Source: JBCBSS01 sp039819065 (GTDB lineage: Bacteria > Bacteroidota > Bacteroidia > Cytophagales > Cyclobacteriaceae). From it: 32,901 nucleotides of DNA. The translations under genes and the position numbers were made by a program. The number at the start of each line of letters is the position of its first letter. Position 1 is the first letter of the stretch. Location: assembly GCA_039819065.1 (NCBI GenBank), contig JBCBSS010000085.1, positions 1 to 32,901 of the forward strand, written 5' to 3'. Shown here in pieces: positions 16,079 through 22,937 of the stretch. Below the pieces are notes generated by a model. That model saw only the letters and a list, made by a program, of their open reading frames with translations. It was not told the DNA's origin and did not search any database.

Positions 16079-17281
16079 TTAATTAGAAGCTTTTAAAGCT
16101 TGATCTATATCTTTTATGATGTCATTAATATTTTCTAAACCAACCGATATTCGCACCAAACCCGGTAGAATACCAACTTGAGCCCTTTCATGATCAGATA
16201 ATTTTGAATGTGTGGTAGAAGCCGGATGAGTAGCGGTTGTTCTCGTATCACCCAGGTTAGCAGTGAATGACAAAAGCTGAAGGTTATCCAGAAACCTTCT
16301 ACCTCTTTCGACACCTCCTTCAACTATCAACGAAACAACACCACCTCCTGCTTTCATTTGACGCCGGGCTAGTTCGTATTGAGGATGCGACTCCAAGAAT
16401 GGATATTTAACCGATACTATTCCTTCTCTTACTTGCAACCATTCAGCCAATTTCAAGGCATTGCTGCAATGCCTATCCATACGAACAGCAAGTGTTTCCA
16501 GGCTTTTGGAAAGTATCCATGCATTGAATGGAGATATGGCAGGCCCGGTATGGCGGGTGAAGAACCTTACTTTATCAATAAGCTCTTTTCTTCCTAGCAC
16601 CGCACCTGCGATAGTTCTTCCTTGCCCATCAATGAATTTAGTAGCAGAATGAGTCACTATATCCGCACCAAATTTTGAAGGATTTTGCAAATAAGGCGTT
16701 GCGAAACAGTTATCAACGTTCAATATAAGGTCATGCTTTCTGCACAATCCACTCAACCATTCTAAATCTATCAGATCAAGCGCCGGGTTGGATGGGGTTT
16801 CTACAAATACCATTTTGGTATTTTCCCTGATAAGGCCTTCCCAGGTTTCAGGCTTGTCCATATCCGCATAATCATGCGAGATATTCCACTTTGGAAAGAG
16901 TTGAGTAAGTATTTGATGAGTAGAACCAAAGACTGAGCGGGACGCAATAATGTGATCTCCCGATTCGAGTAAGGCGGCCATACTTGAAAACATAGCGGCC
17001 ATTCCGGAAGCGGTAGCAATCCCATCTTCAGTTCCCTCAAGTAGGCACAGCTTTTCAATTAATTCGGATGAATTTGGATTGGAAAACCGAGAATAGATGT
17101 TACCCTGAGCTTCGTCCGCAAACAATGCTCTGGCCTGTTCAGCATCCTCGAAAGTAAAGCTGGAGGTCATATAAATCGGCGCAGAATGTTCTCTTTGATG
17201 GCTATTATCAATCTGAGTTCTTATGGCCGAAGTCTCTTTCTCCACCTTTGTTTTTTCAATATGGTTTTCTAATTCCAACAC
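16079..17281 (-). CDS. metZ: O-succinylhomoserine/O-acylhomoserine sulfhydrylase
   Basis: This PLP enzyme of the Cys/Met metabolism family makes homocysteine directly from an activated homoserine and sulfide, consuming the sulfide made by the reductase downstream. The 400-residue protein carries the cofactor phosphate-binding YSRFSNPN at 63-70, ETPSNPALDLIDL near 161-173, and the Schiff-base K215 in HSATKFIDGQG. The N-terminal TSSFTFEDAEQARALF is typical of the MetZ group in Bacteroidota. It follows the ferredoxin gene by 6 bp. Its stop is immediately followed by leader A, so ribosomes ending on metZ could reinitiate there. Cystathionine gamma-synthase or gamma-lyase activity cannot be excluded by motif, but the context supports a sulfhydrylase. 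Confidence 0.9.
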   Translation of the reverse strand: MLELENHIEKTKVEKETSAIRTQIDNSHQREHSAPIYMTSSFTFEDAEQARALFADEAQGNIYSRFSNPNSSELIEKLCLLEGTEDGIATASGMAAMFSSMAALLESGDHIIASRSVFGSTHQILTQLFPKWNISHDYADMDKPETWEGLIRENTKMVFVETPSNPALDLIDLEWLSGLCRKHDLILNVDNCFATPYLQNPSKFGADIVTHSATKFIDGQGRTIAGAVLGRKELIDKVRFFTRHTGPAISPFNAWILSKSLETLAVRMDRHCSNALKLAEWLQVREGIVSVKYPFLESHPQYELARRQMKAGGGVVSLIVEGGVERGRRFLDNLQLLSFTANLGDTRTTATHPASTTHSKLSDHERAQVGILPGLVRISVGLENINDIIKDIDQALKASN

Positions 17282-17287
17282 TTGATT

Positions 17288-17632
17288 TTAAACGTGCATC
17301 CAATCTTTTTTAGCGAATAACTCTTCCTCTGTTTCTACGTAATCCGGATCTGGTACACAGCAATCTACAGGGCATACCGCTGCGCACTGTGGCTCCTCAT
17401 GGAATCCCATACATTCAGTACACTTGCCTGAAACGATATAAAAGAACTCATCAGATACCGGTTCCTGTACTTCATTGGCTTCGACTACCGTGCCGTCCTC
17501 CATTTCAACTTCTGTCAACCCTGTACCATCAGCCCAACTCCATTCTACGCCACCTTCGTAAATGGCGGTATTAGGGCATTCTGGCTCACATGCGCCACAG
17601 TTGATACATTCGTCGGTGATTATTATTGCCAT
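17288..17632 (-). CDS. 4Fe-4S dicluster ferredoxin
   Basis: This small electron carrier is 114 residues long. The first cluster motif is C9-x2-C12-x2-C15-x3-C19P. The second set is C71-x2-C74-x8-C83-x3-C87P, with extra cysteines at 91-92. The long spacing in the second motif is that of the Allochromatium/YfhL-type 2[4Fe-4S] ferredoxins. An acidic insertion separates the two motifs. As the first structural gene of the sulfur operon it is probably the electron donor for the ferredoxin-dependent sulfite reductase encoded two genes downstream. Its ATG lies about 100 nt after leader B, and the SAM aptamer and leader B should control it. Confidence 0.94.
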   Translation of the reverse strand: MAIIITDECINCGACEPECPNTAIYEGGVEWSWADGTGLTEVEMEDGTVVEANEVQEPVSDEFFYIVSGKCTECMGFHEEPQCAAVCPVDCCVPDPDYVETEEELFAKKDWMHV

Positions 17633-17730
17633 TTGTTATTTAGTTTTTCGTTTGAATCGCGAGGTATGCTCGCTGGTAATAAGAAGTAAATAAGAAAATT
17701 AAGGTAGATGTGTGGTATCGAAATAGGATA

Positions 17731-17853
17731 CTAGCAGCAACAACAGCAACAACAACATTTTGCAGATACCGATGAGAGAGCCATAGTTGCGCTCAATGAC
17801 GAGGGTGTCATTTCGGAGATTGTTGTTTTTTTGATTGTTGTCATATTCATCAT
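17731..17853 (-). CDS. Leader B: peptide ending in eight cysteines (40 aa)
   Basis: This is a short ORF from tandem ATGs (17853, 17850; a third in-frame ATG at 17844) to TAG at 17731. The sequence is rich in Thr, Ser and Met and ends ...SVSAKCCCCCCCC-stop, with codons TGT TGT TGT TGC TGT TGT TGC TGC. Eight consecutive Cys codons before a stop are very improbable by chance and match poly-Cys leader ORFs described as cysteine-responsive attenuators in mycobacteria. Its start codon lies in the 3' strand of the SAM aptamer P1 helix. It precedes the ferredoxin gene of a cysteine and methionine biosynthesis operon. The Ala-Lys-Cys-Cys-Cys motif recurs in leader A, suggesting common origin. Confidence 0.87.
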   Translation of the reverse strand: MMNMTTIKKTTISEMTPSSLSATMALSSVSAKCCCCCCCC

Positions 17854-17951
17854 TTATATATATCCTCTTGAGGATCAGGACTTAGCACCTTAAACTTTGA
17901 TCAGGTTGCTAGTACATCATCGAGCCTGTCTCTCCGTACTTCTTTATAAAT
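17852..17951 (-). promoter_or_regulatory. SAM-I (S-box) riboswitch aptamer
   Basis: Reading the minus strand, the full S-box architecture is visible. P1 is ATTTATA/TATAAAT (17951-17945 with 17858-17852), with junction AAGA. P2 is AGTAC/GTACT (17940-17936, 17915-17911), with the kink-turn GGA/GATGA and inner GAG/CTC. The P2 loop ACAGG (17929-17925) can form the pseudoknot with CCTG (17879-17876). GCAACC (17909-17904) and AAGGTGC (17891-17885) frame P3, followed by the TAA-TCC core. P4 is ATCCTC-AA-GAGGAT (17875-17862). P1 is all A-U, and its 3' strand contains the first bases of the leader B start codon. A translational mode acting on leader B is therefore likely; no terminator-type expression platform is seen. 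Confidence 0.9.
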
Positions 17952-17954
17952 AAA

Positions 17955-17975
17955 ATCAATACTACGTGTATTGAT
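17955..17975 (-). promoter_or_regulatory. Candidate promoter and palindromic operator of the sulfur operon
   Basis: ATCAATAC-N5-GTATTGAT is an inverted repeat with perfect 8-bp arms (17955-17962, 17968-17975). It overlaps TAGTATTG (17964-17957, minus), a one-mismatch version of the TAnnTTTG box placed so that a transcript would begin at the 5' strand of aptamer P1. No good -33 box is present, so the promoter call is weak. The palindrome looks like a dimeric regulator site. Confidence 0.45.
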
Positions 17976-18096
17976 GCCACAAACATGATGTATAACTAAA
18001 TACTTTCCAAATATTCATGGCTAAATTATTGGTTCATTATTGAAACATAATAAACGATATGCATCCGATCGGGTTTATAATTCTAACACACTTTTT

Positions 18097-18378
18097 CTAA
18101 TTATTTTTAGAAAACAGTTTGTTGAATGCATCTTTCAATTCGTTTCCGGCTTTTTCCAAGCTTTGTTCTACCGCCTCCCATTTATCTTTATGATTCTCTT
18201 TAAAATCATCGAATTCTTGAATCAATGTGTCTCTATTACGCTTTAACTCTTCTATTTTATCTTGATTCTGCTCTGCCCACTGTTTTTTCGCTTCGTCCAA
18301 ATCATTGATCAGACTATCAATTTTTTTTCCTATTTCTTTAAAGGCATCTTCTGCTTTACCTTTTGAAGTACGTTCCAT
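18097..18378 (-). CDS. Small charged coiled-coil protein
   Basis: This 93-residue protein has no family I recognise. It is almost entirely helical and highly charged, with heptad-like spacing (for example EIGKKIDSLINDLDEAKKQWAEQ and DTLIQEFDDFKENHKDKW). It has no cysteine, signal peptide or membrane segment. The length and composition resemble small apolipophorin- or stress-type coiled-coil proteins found singly in Bacteroidota genomes. It is divergent from the lipoprotein-cmk unit and lies upstream, on the same strand, of the sulfur-operon control region. Coding status rests on composition and the absence of a better frame. Confidence 0.65.
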   Translation of the reverse strand: MERTSKGKAEDAFKEIGKKIDSLINDLDEAKKQWAEQNQDKIEELKRNRDTLIQEFDDFKENHKDKWEAVEQSLEKAGNELKDAFNKLFSKNN

Positions 18379-18489
18379 TTTTATTGAATTAAGTTTTCTT
18401 TAACATGTACGGAGATATCAATTTTGAGTTGATCTAATGCAATTTGTTTTCTGAAGAAACCAGGTTCAAGTTATTCTAGCTCATTTGGT

Positions 18490-18497
18490 TATATTTG
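18490..18497 (+). promoter_or_regulatory. Probable -7 promoter box of the lipoprotein-cmk unit
   Basis: TATATTTG matches TAnnTTTG exactly and sits 12 bp before the lipoprotein ATG. The -33 position reads TTC instead of TTG, so this is only a half-supported promoter. Transcripts would have a very short 5' leader. Confidence 0.45.
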
Positions 18498-18509
18498 CCG
18501 TTCAATATT

Positions 18510-18653
18510 ATGCTTTTGAAAAGATCAGCTAAACTCATCATCATTATGTTTTCCATAGCCGCTATTTTGGCTACGGGATGTGCCTCAAAGAAGAAAAAAC
18601 CACGTACTTTAAAACCAGGCAAACCTATTCCTTGCCCTGTTAAAGACTGCTGA
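18510..18653 (+). CDS. Small lipoprotein (47 aa)
   Basis: A short ORF from ATG 18510 to TGA 18651-18653. It has a basic start (MLLKRSAK), a hydrophobic core (LIIIMFSIAAILA) and a lipobox-like LATGC with the lipidation Cys at residue 24. The mature part is only 24 residues, is rich in Lys and Pro, and ends CPVKDC, so the last residue is cysteine. Many Bacteroidota have such tiny lipoproteins of unknown function. The stop is 13 bp before the cmk ATG, so the genes are probably co-transcribed. The clear export signal makes it a good coding call despite the size. Confidence 0.72.
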   Translation: MLLKRSAKLIIIMFSIAAILATGCASKKKKPRTLKPGKPIPCPVKDC

Positions 18654-18666
18654 TCTTACTTTCACA

Positions 18667-19347
18667 ATGAAAAAAATAATCATTGCTATTGATGGATACT
18701 CAGCTTGTGGAAAGAGCTCTACTGCTAAAGCACTGGCTAACCATCTGGAATACATATATGTGGATTCGGGCGCGATGTACAGAGCAGTGACACTCTACTT
18801 CCACGACCATCATATCAGTCTTACTAATCCAAAACAGGTTGAGCGGGCACTGGCTCAAATTGATGTCAATTTCATGCTTAATAATGAAACAAAGGCCTGT
18901 GATACCTTTCTGAATGGGGTTAATGTGGAAGGGCAAATCCGGGAGATGTACATTTCTGAAAAGGTGAGTGAAGTGAGCGCCATATCTGCCGTAAGAAGGA
19001 AAATGGTAGAAGAGCAACGCAAGATGGGCAGAAAAAAGGGAATAGTCATGGACGGTAGGGATATAGGGACTGTTGTGTTTCCTGATGCAGAATTGAAAAT
19101 CTTCATGAGAGCAGACCTTGATATAAGAGCGGAACGTAGGCAACAAGAACTATTAGATAGAAGCGCTCTTATCAATCTTGAGAATATAAAGGAGAACCTC
19201 GTAAGACGAGATCAGATCGATACTTCAAGAAGTGATAGTCCATTGAAGCAGGCTGATGACGCTGTGGTAATCGACACCACCCACCTTACTTTCGAGGAAC
19301 AGCTCAATGAAATTATAAAACTTGCCGTGGCGGAAATAGCCCAATAA
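18667..19347 (+). CDS. cmk: Cytidylate kinase
   Basis: The enzyme phosphorylates CMP and dCMP with ATP in pyrimidine nucleotide recycling. The 226-residue protein matches bacterial Cmk length. Seen: the P-loop GYSACGKSS (10-18), the VDSGAMYRAVTLY substrate region (32-44), an NMP-binding insertion in the middle, and GRDIGTVVFPDAELKIFM near 136-153 with the ERRQQEL lid region. It follows the small lipoprotein by 13 bp and stands apart from the nqr operon by a 177-bp control region. No ribosomal S1 or ispH neighbour is present, unlike in many bacteria. Confidence 0.97.
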   Translation: MKKIIIAIDGYSACGKSSTAKALANHLEYIYVDSGAMYRAVTLYFHDHHISLTNPKQVERALAQIDVNFMLNNETKACDTFLNGVNVEGQIREMYISEKVSEVSAISAVRRKMVEEQRKMGRKKGIVMDGRDIGTVVFPDAELKIFMRADLDIRAERRQQELLDRSALINLENIKENLVRRDQIDTSRSDSPLKQADDAVVIDTTHLTFEEQLNEIIKLAVAEIAQ

Positions 19348-19434
19348 ACTTAGTTAATCGTCAATTTTGGTATGCCAAGATTAAACTTTCCTGAATTTTA
19401 AGGGTTTTTCTAATTGAAAATATTCTAAACATAA

Positions 19435-19491
19435 TTTGAAGCGCTTTACTAATTTAATTGATTTTAATTTTATTAATTTTGAAGCGCTTTA
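19435..19491 (+). promoter_or_regulatory. nqr control region: twin TTTGAAGCGCTTTA repeats and promoter box
   Basis: The same 14-mer occurs at 19435-19448 and 19478-19491, 43 bp apart (about four helical turns), each centred on the perfect palindrome AAGCGCTT. A TAATTTTG box (19474-19481, an exact TAnnTTTG) overlaps the second copy, so a bound protein would sit on the promoter and start site. No clear -33 box is seen. The nqrA ATG is 33 bp after the second copy. Confidence 0.65.
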
Positions 19492-19524
19492 TAACCAATT
19501 AGTAGGTAGACTTCATATCCAGAA

Positions 19525-20892
19525 ATGTCTAAATTCGTTAAACTGAAAAAAGGTTTTGATATAAACCTTGCTGGAAAAGCAGAATCAAAAATCGCTAATA
19601 CTGAAGTATCAGAAATCTTCGCGCTCAAACCTACAGACTTCCACGGTATATTAAGACCCAAGGTCTTAGTCAAAGAGGGAGACTCTGTTAAAGCGGGTAC
19701 CCCAATTCTTTTCGACAAAGAAAATGACAAGATATTGCACGTCGCTCCGGTAAGCGGTGAAGTAGTGGAGATTAAAAGGGGCGAGAGAAGAAAACTTCTC
19801 GAAATCAAAATATTGGCGGATAAGACAATTGAATACGAGACTTTCAATTCGTATTCTGTCTCTGATATTACTAGCCTTACCCGCGAAGATGCTGTAGAGC
19901 ATATTCAAAAAGGTGGGGCGTGGCCTAATATTATTCAACGCCCTTATGGGATCATTGCTGATCCTAGCGAATCCCCAAAAGCGATATTCATTTCCGCTTT
20001 CGATTCCCATCCATTAGCGCCAGACTATAATTTCTTATATAAAGGAGAAGAGAAATACTTCCAGGCTGGTATTGATGTGCTCAAAAAGCTGACGACAGGT
20101 CTTGTGCATTTGAATATCAATTCTGACGCTGAAGTTTCTCAAATGTTCGCACATGCCAAAAATGTGCAACTCAACAAGTTTTCAGGCCCTCACCCTGCTG
20201 GTAATGTCGGTGTACAAATACACCACATTGATCCGATCAATAAAGGTGATATAGCATGGACAATCAAGCCGTTTGGTGTCATACAGATTGGTAAGCTGTT
20301 CCTTGAAGGCAAACACGATGCTTCTAAGCTCATAGCAGTAGCCGGTTCTGAAGTAAACACACCACAATACTATAAAACGTATACGGGAGCTTCCGTCAAG
20401 AAATTGGTACAGGGTAATCTGAAAAGTGACCATGTCCGATTCATTTCAGGCAATGTTTTGACAGGAGAAAAAGTAGAGGAAGATAGCCACGTAGGCTATT
20501 TTGATCAGTTGCTTACTGTTATACCAGAAGGAGATAGCTATGAATTGTTTGGATGGATCAAACCAACCAACAAAAAACTAAGTTATCAGCGTGCATTTGG
20601 GTTGCTTTCATTCCTTAATGGTAAAAACAAGGAATATGTAGTAGATACTAACACCAAAGGTGAGCCGCGGGCTTTTGTCCAGACCGGTGTATTTGAAAAA
20701 GTAACGCCAATGGATGTCTTGCCTACCTTCTTGTTGAAAGCAATCATTGCTGAGGATTTTGACGAGATGGAAGCTTTAGGAATATACGAAGTGATAGAAG
20801 AAGATCTCGCGCTTTGCGAATTCGTAGACGTTTCGAAGCACGACGTACAATCCATCGTCAGAGACGGAATAGATTTAATTCAATACAGTTAA
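19525..20892 (+). CDS. nqrA: Na+-translocating NADH:quinone reductase subunit A
   Basis: NqrA is the hydrophilic, quinone-interacting subunit of the Na+-pumping respiratory NADH dehydrogenase, on the cytoplasmic side of the inner membrane. The 455-residue product matches the family: the N-terminal KLKKGFDINLAGKAE, the biotinyl-lipoyl-like VKAGTPILFDKENDKILHVAPVSGEVV, then FSGPHPAGNVGVQIHHIDPI in the middle and a C-terminal ALCEFVDVSKHD. It is the first gene of nqrABCDE, with nqrB 21 bp downstream. Confidence 0.97.
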   Translation: MSKFVKLKKGFDINLAGKAESKIANTEVSEIFALKPTDFHGILRPKVLVKEGDSVKAGTPILFDKENDKILHVAPVSGEVVEIKRGERRKLLEIKILADKTIEYETFNSYSVSDITSLTREDAVEHIQKGGAWPNIIQRPYGIIADPSESPKAIFISAFDSHPLAPDYNFLYKGEEKYFQAGIDVLKKLTTGLVHLNINSDAEVSQMFAHAKNVQLNKFSGPHPAGNVGVQIHHIDPINKGDIAWTIKPFGVIQIGKLFLEGKHDASKLIAVAGSEVNTPQYYKTYTGASVKKLVQGNLKSDHVRFISGNVLTGEKVEEDSHVGYFDQLLTVIPEGDSYELFGWIKPTNKKLSYQRAFGLLSFLNGKNKEYVVDTNTKGEPRAFVQTGVFEKVTPMDVLPTFLLKAIIAEDFDEMEALGIYEVIEEDLALCEFVDVSKHDVQSIVRDGIDLIQYS

Positions 20893-20913
20893 TATTAATC
20901 AATTTTAGCTTAA

Positions 20914-22125
20914 ATGAAGTTTCTTAGAGACGCATTAGATAAGGTAAAACCTAACTTCGAAAAAGGAGGGAAGTGGGAAAAATTCTACTTCATTTATGAA
21001 GCCCACGAAACGCTTCTCTTTGCTCCCAATCACACTACCAATACCAGGGGGGTACAGATTAGAGATGCAATAGACATGAAGAGAATGATGATGACTGTCA
21101 TCATTTCTATGCTCCCATGTTTGATATTTGGTATGTGGAATGTTGGATACCAACACTTCCTGGCCATGGGACAGCCAGCCGATATGTCTACATTAGATAT
21201 GTGGTTAATCGGTTTACAACGCGTTGTTCCTATTTTGATTGTATCATACGGAACAGGTCTTACCGTAGAGTTCACATTCGCCACCATCAGAAGACACCCA
21301 GTGAACGAAGGCTTCCTGGTCACCGGGATGCTTATTCCTTTGGTAATGCCGCCTACGATACCACTTTGGCAAGTAGCACTAGCTACTGTTTTTGCGGTCA
21401 TCATTGCTAAAGAAGCTTTTGGAGGTACCGGTATGAATGTACTGAACGTAGCATTGACCGCCAGGGCATTCTTATACTTTGCATACCCATCACAGATTTC
21501 TGGTGAGGTTTGGACTTACATAGGCAACGGTGAGGCAGTTGCCGGATACTCAGGAGCTACTCCTCTTTCTATAGGAGCGGAGACGCTTGAGAATGGAAAA
21601 AACGTAGTGCAATCAATGGCTGGTTTCGGAAGCAGTTGGTTGCAAGGAACAGACTTATTTCAGTTTACTAATATGTTCATCGGCATTATGCCAGGCAGTA
21701 TCGGCGAAACATCAACATTAATGTGCTTGATTGGTGCGGCCATCTTAGTATTGACTGGTGTCGGAAGCTGGAAAGTAATAGTAAGCGTATTTGCAGGAGC
21801 CTACGGAATGGGTCTCTTATTGACCGCCATTGGTTTGAACGAGTTTATGTTAATGCCTGCTCACTATCACCTAGTGATCGGAGGGCTTGCCTTTGGAGCC
21901 GTATTTATGGCATCTGATCCTGTTACGGCTGCTCAAACGGAAGCAGGAAAATGGATATATGGACTTCTAATAGGTGTCTTAACAGTTATCATTAGAGTGC
22001 TTAATCCAGCCTATCCGGAAGGAATTATGCTAGCAATACTTTTCATGAATGTATTTGCCCCTCTTATCGACTATTATGTAGTGGGCGCCAACAAAAAAAG
22101 GAGGTTACAACGTGCAACGGTCTAA
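20914..22125 (+). CDS. nqrB: Na+-translocating NADH:quinone reductase subunit B
   Basis: NqrB is a polytopic inner-membrane subunit with a covalently bound FMN and a likely part of the Na+ path. The 403-residue protein has many hydrophobic helices. The flavinylation site is T216 in GYSGATPLS, matching the family SGAT motif. Other landmarks are EAFGGTGMNVLNVAL and a late FGAVFMASDPVTAAQT segment. Covalent flavin attachment needs ApbE, which is not in the window. The last 14 bases overlap the start of nqrC, which suggests translational coupling. Confidence 0.97.
   Translation: MKFLRDALDKVKPNFEKGGKWEKFYFIYEAHETLLFAPNHTTNTRGVQIRDAIDMKRMMMTVIISMLPCLIFGMWNVGYQHFLAMGQPADMSTLDMWLIGLQRVVPILIVSYGTGLTVEFTFATIRRHPVNEGFLVTGMLIPLVMPPTIPLWQVALATVFAVIIAKEAFGGTGMNVLNVALTARAFLYFAYPSQISGEVWTYIGNGEAVAGYSGATPLSIGAETLENGKNVVQSMAGFGSSWLQGTDLFQFTNMFIGIMPGSIGETSTLMCLIGAAILVLTGVGSWKVIVSVFAGAYGMGLLLTAIGLNEFMLMPAHYHLVIGGLAFGAVFMASDPVTAAQTEAGKWIYGLLIGVLTVIIRVLNPAYPEGIMLAILFMNVFAPLIDYYVVGANKKRRLQRATV
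22099..22104 (+). promoter_or_regulatory. Strong Shine-Dalgarno before nqrC
   Basis: AGGAGG lies 7 nt before the GTG start of nqrC and inside the nqrB coding sequence. Bacteroidota rarely use such sites. This one supports the non-ATG overlapping start, although the hexamer is also explained by the nqrB codons for the Lys-Arg-Arg tail. Confidence 0.55.
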
Positions 22126-22885
22126 CGGTTATACCATCACATTCATAGTGATCATGACGATCATTGTGGGAGGTCTTTTAGCATCAGCCAATCAGGTATT
22201 AAAAGAACCTCAAGACAAATCTATCGAACTGGATACTAAAACACAGATATTAAAAGCTGTGATGAAGTTGGAGGAAGGAGATGATATTCTTGCCATCTAT
22301 GAGGATAGAATTGCTTCTCTAGTAGTTGATATCAATGGTAAAGAAGTCACCGAGGATGAAAAAGGTAATCCAATGGTAGCGGAGAATGTAAATATCTTAA
22401 AGAACTTCAAGAAAGATCCTGAGAAGAGATTTTACCCCGTTTTCAAATTCATCAACGAAAGTAATAAAGACCAAGTTGACGCTTATATCCTTCCTGTTTA
22501 TGGAAACGGGCTTTGGGATAAGATTTGGGGTTTTATAGCTGTTGACAACCAAATTCAGGAATTAATAGGTGTGTCTTTTGCTCACAAGGCTGAAACGCCT
22601 GGTCTTGGTGCCCGCATCACAGATGATGAAATCCAGTCTAGATTTGTGAATAAGAAAATCTATGATGAGTCTGGAACCTTGGTATCTGTTGAGATGGAGA
22701 AAGGAGAAAAAGGTGGCGGAGGAGAAGGTAGTATCGAACACTATAAAGAGGAACCTCATAAGGTAGCGGGGCTATCAGGAGCGACTATGACAGCAAGAGG
22801 AGTTAATGAAATGCTAAAAAGCTATCTAACTCACTACGAAGCGTATTTTCAAAAAGTCAATTCAGGTGGTATCACCAAACTTTAG
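22112..22885 (+). CDS. nqrC: Na+-translocating NADH:quinone reductase subunit C
   Basis: NqrC is anchored by one N-terminal helix (residues 8-25) and carries the second covalent FMN on a periplasmic domain. The flavinylation site is T225 in GLSGATMTARGV, with the upstream HKAETPGLGARI motif also typical. A GTG at 22112, overlapping nqrB by 14 bp, gives the expected N-terminus (QRSNGYTITFIVIMT) and has an AGGAGG 7 nt upstream. The later ATGs would cut into the membrane helix. A Gly-rich insertion (KGGGGEG) near 200 is a local feature. Confidence 0.96.
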   Translation: MQRSNGYTITFIVIMTIIVGGLLASANQVLKEPQDKSIELDTKTQILKAVMKLEEGDDILAIYEDRIASLVVDINGKEVTEDEKGNPMVAENVNILKNFKKDPEKRFYPVFKFINESNKDQVDAYILPVYGNGLWDKIWGFIAVDNQIQELIGVSFAHKAETPGLGARITDDEIQSRFVNKKIYDESGTLVSVEMEKGEKGGGGEGSIEHYKEEPHKVAGLSGATMTARGVNEMLKSYLTHYEAYFQKVNSGGITKL

Positions 22886-22937
22886 TCAACACTATTTGGT
22901 TCGACTATCAATAAGAAGAAAGATTTAATTAGACATT

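Larger units (their letters stand above)
17633..18096 (-). promoter_or_regulatory. 464-bp control region of the sulfur operon (overview)
   Basis: In transcription order this gap holds a palindrome (17955-17975) overlapping a weak promoter box TAGTATTG (17964-17957), a SAM-I aptamer (17951-17852), the poly-Cys leader B (17853-17731), a 5-bp hairpin GTATC-N7-GATAC directly after its stop, and a 45-nt stretch without G in the RNA (17718-17674). A short GCGAG-CATAC-CTCGC hairpin without a U-tract follows before the ferredoxin start. I see no intrinsic terminator here, so the output step of leader B is unclear. Between 17976 and 18096 nothing is recognisable. Confidence 0.7.
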
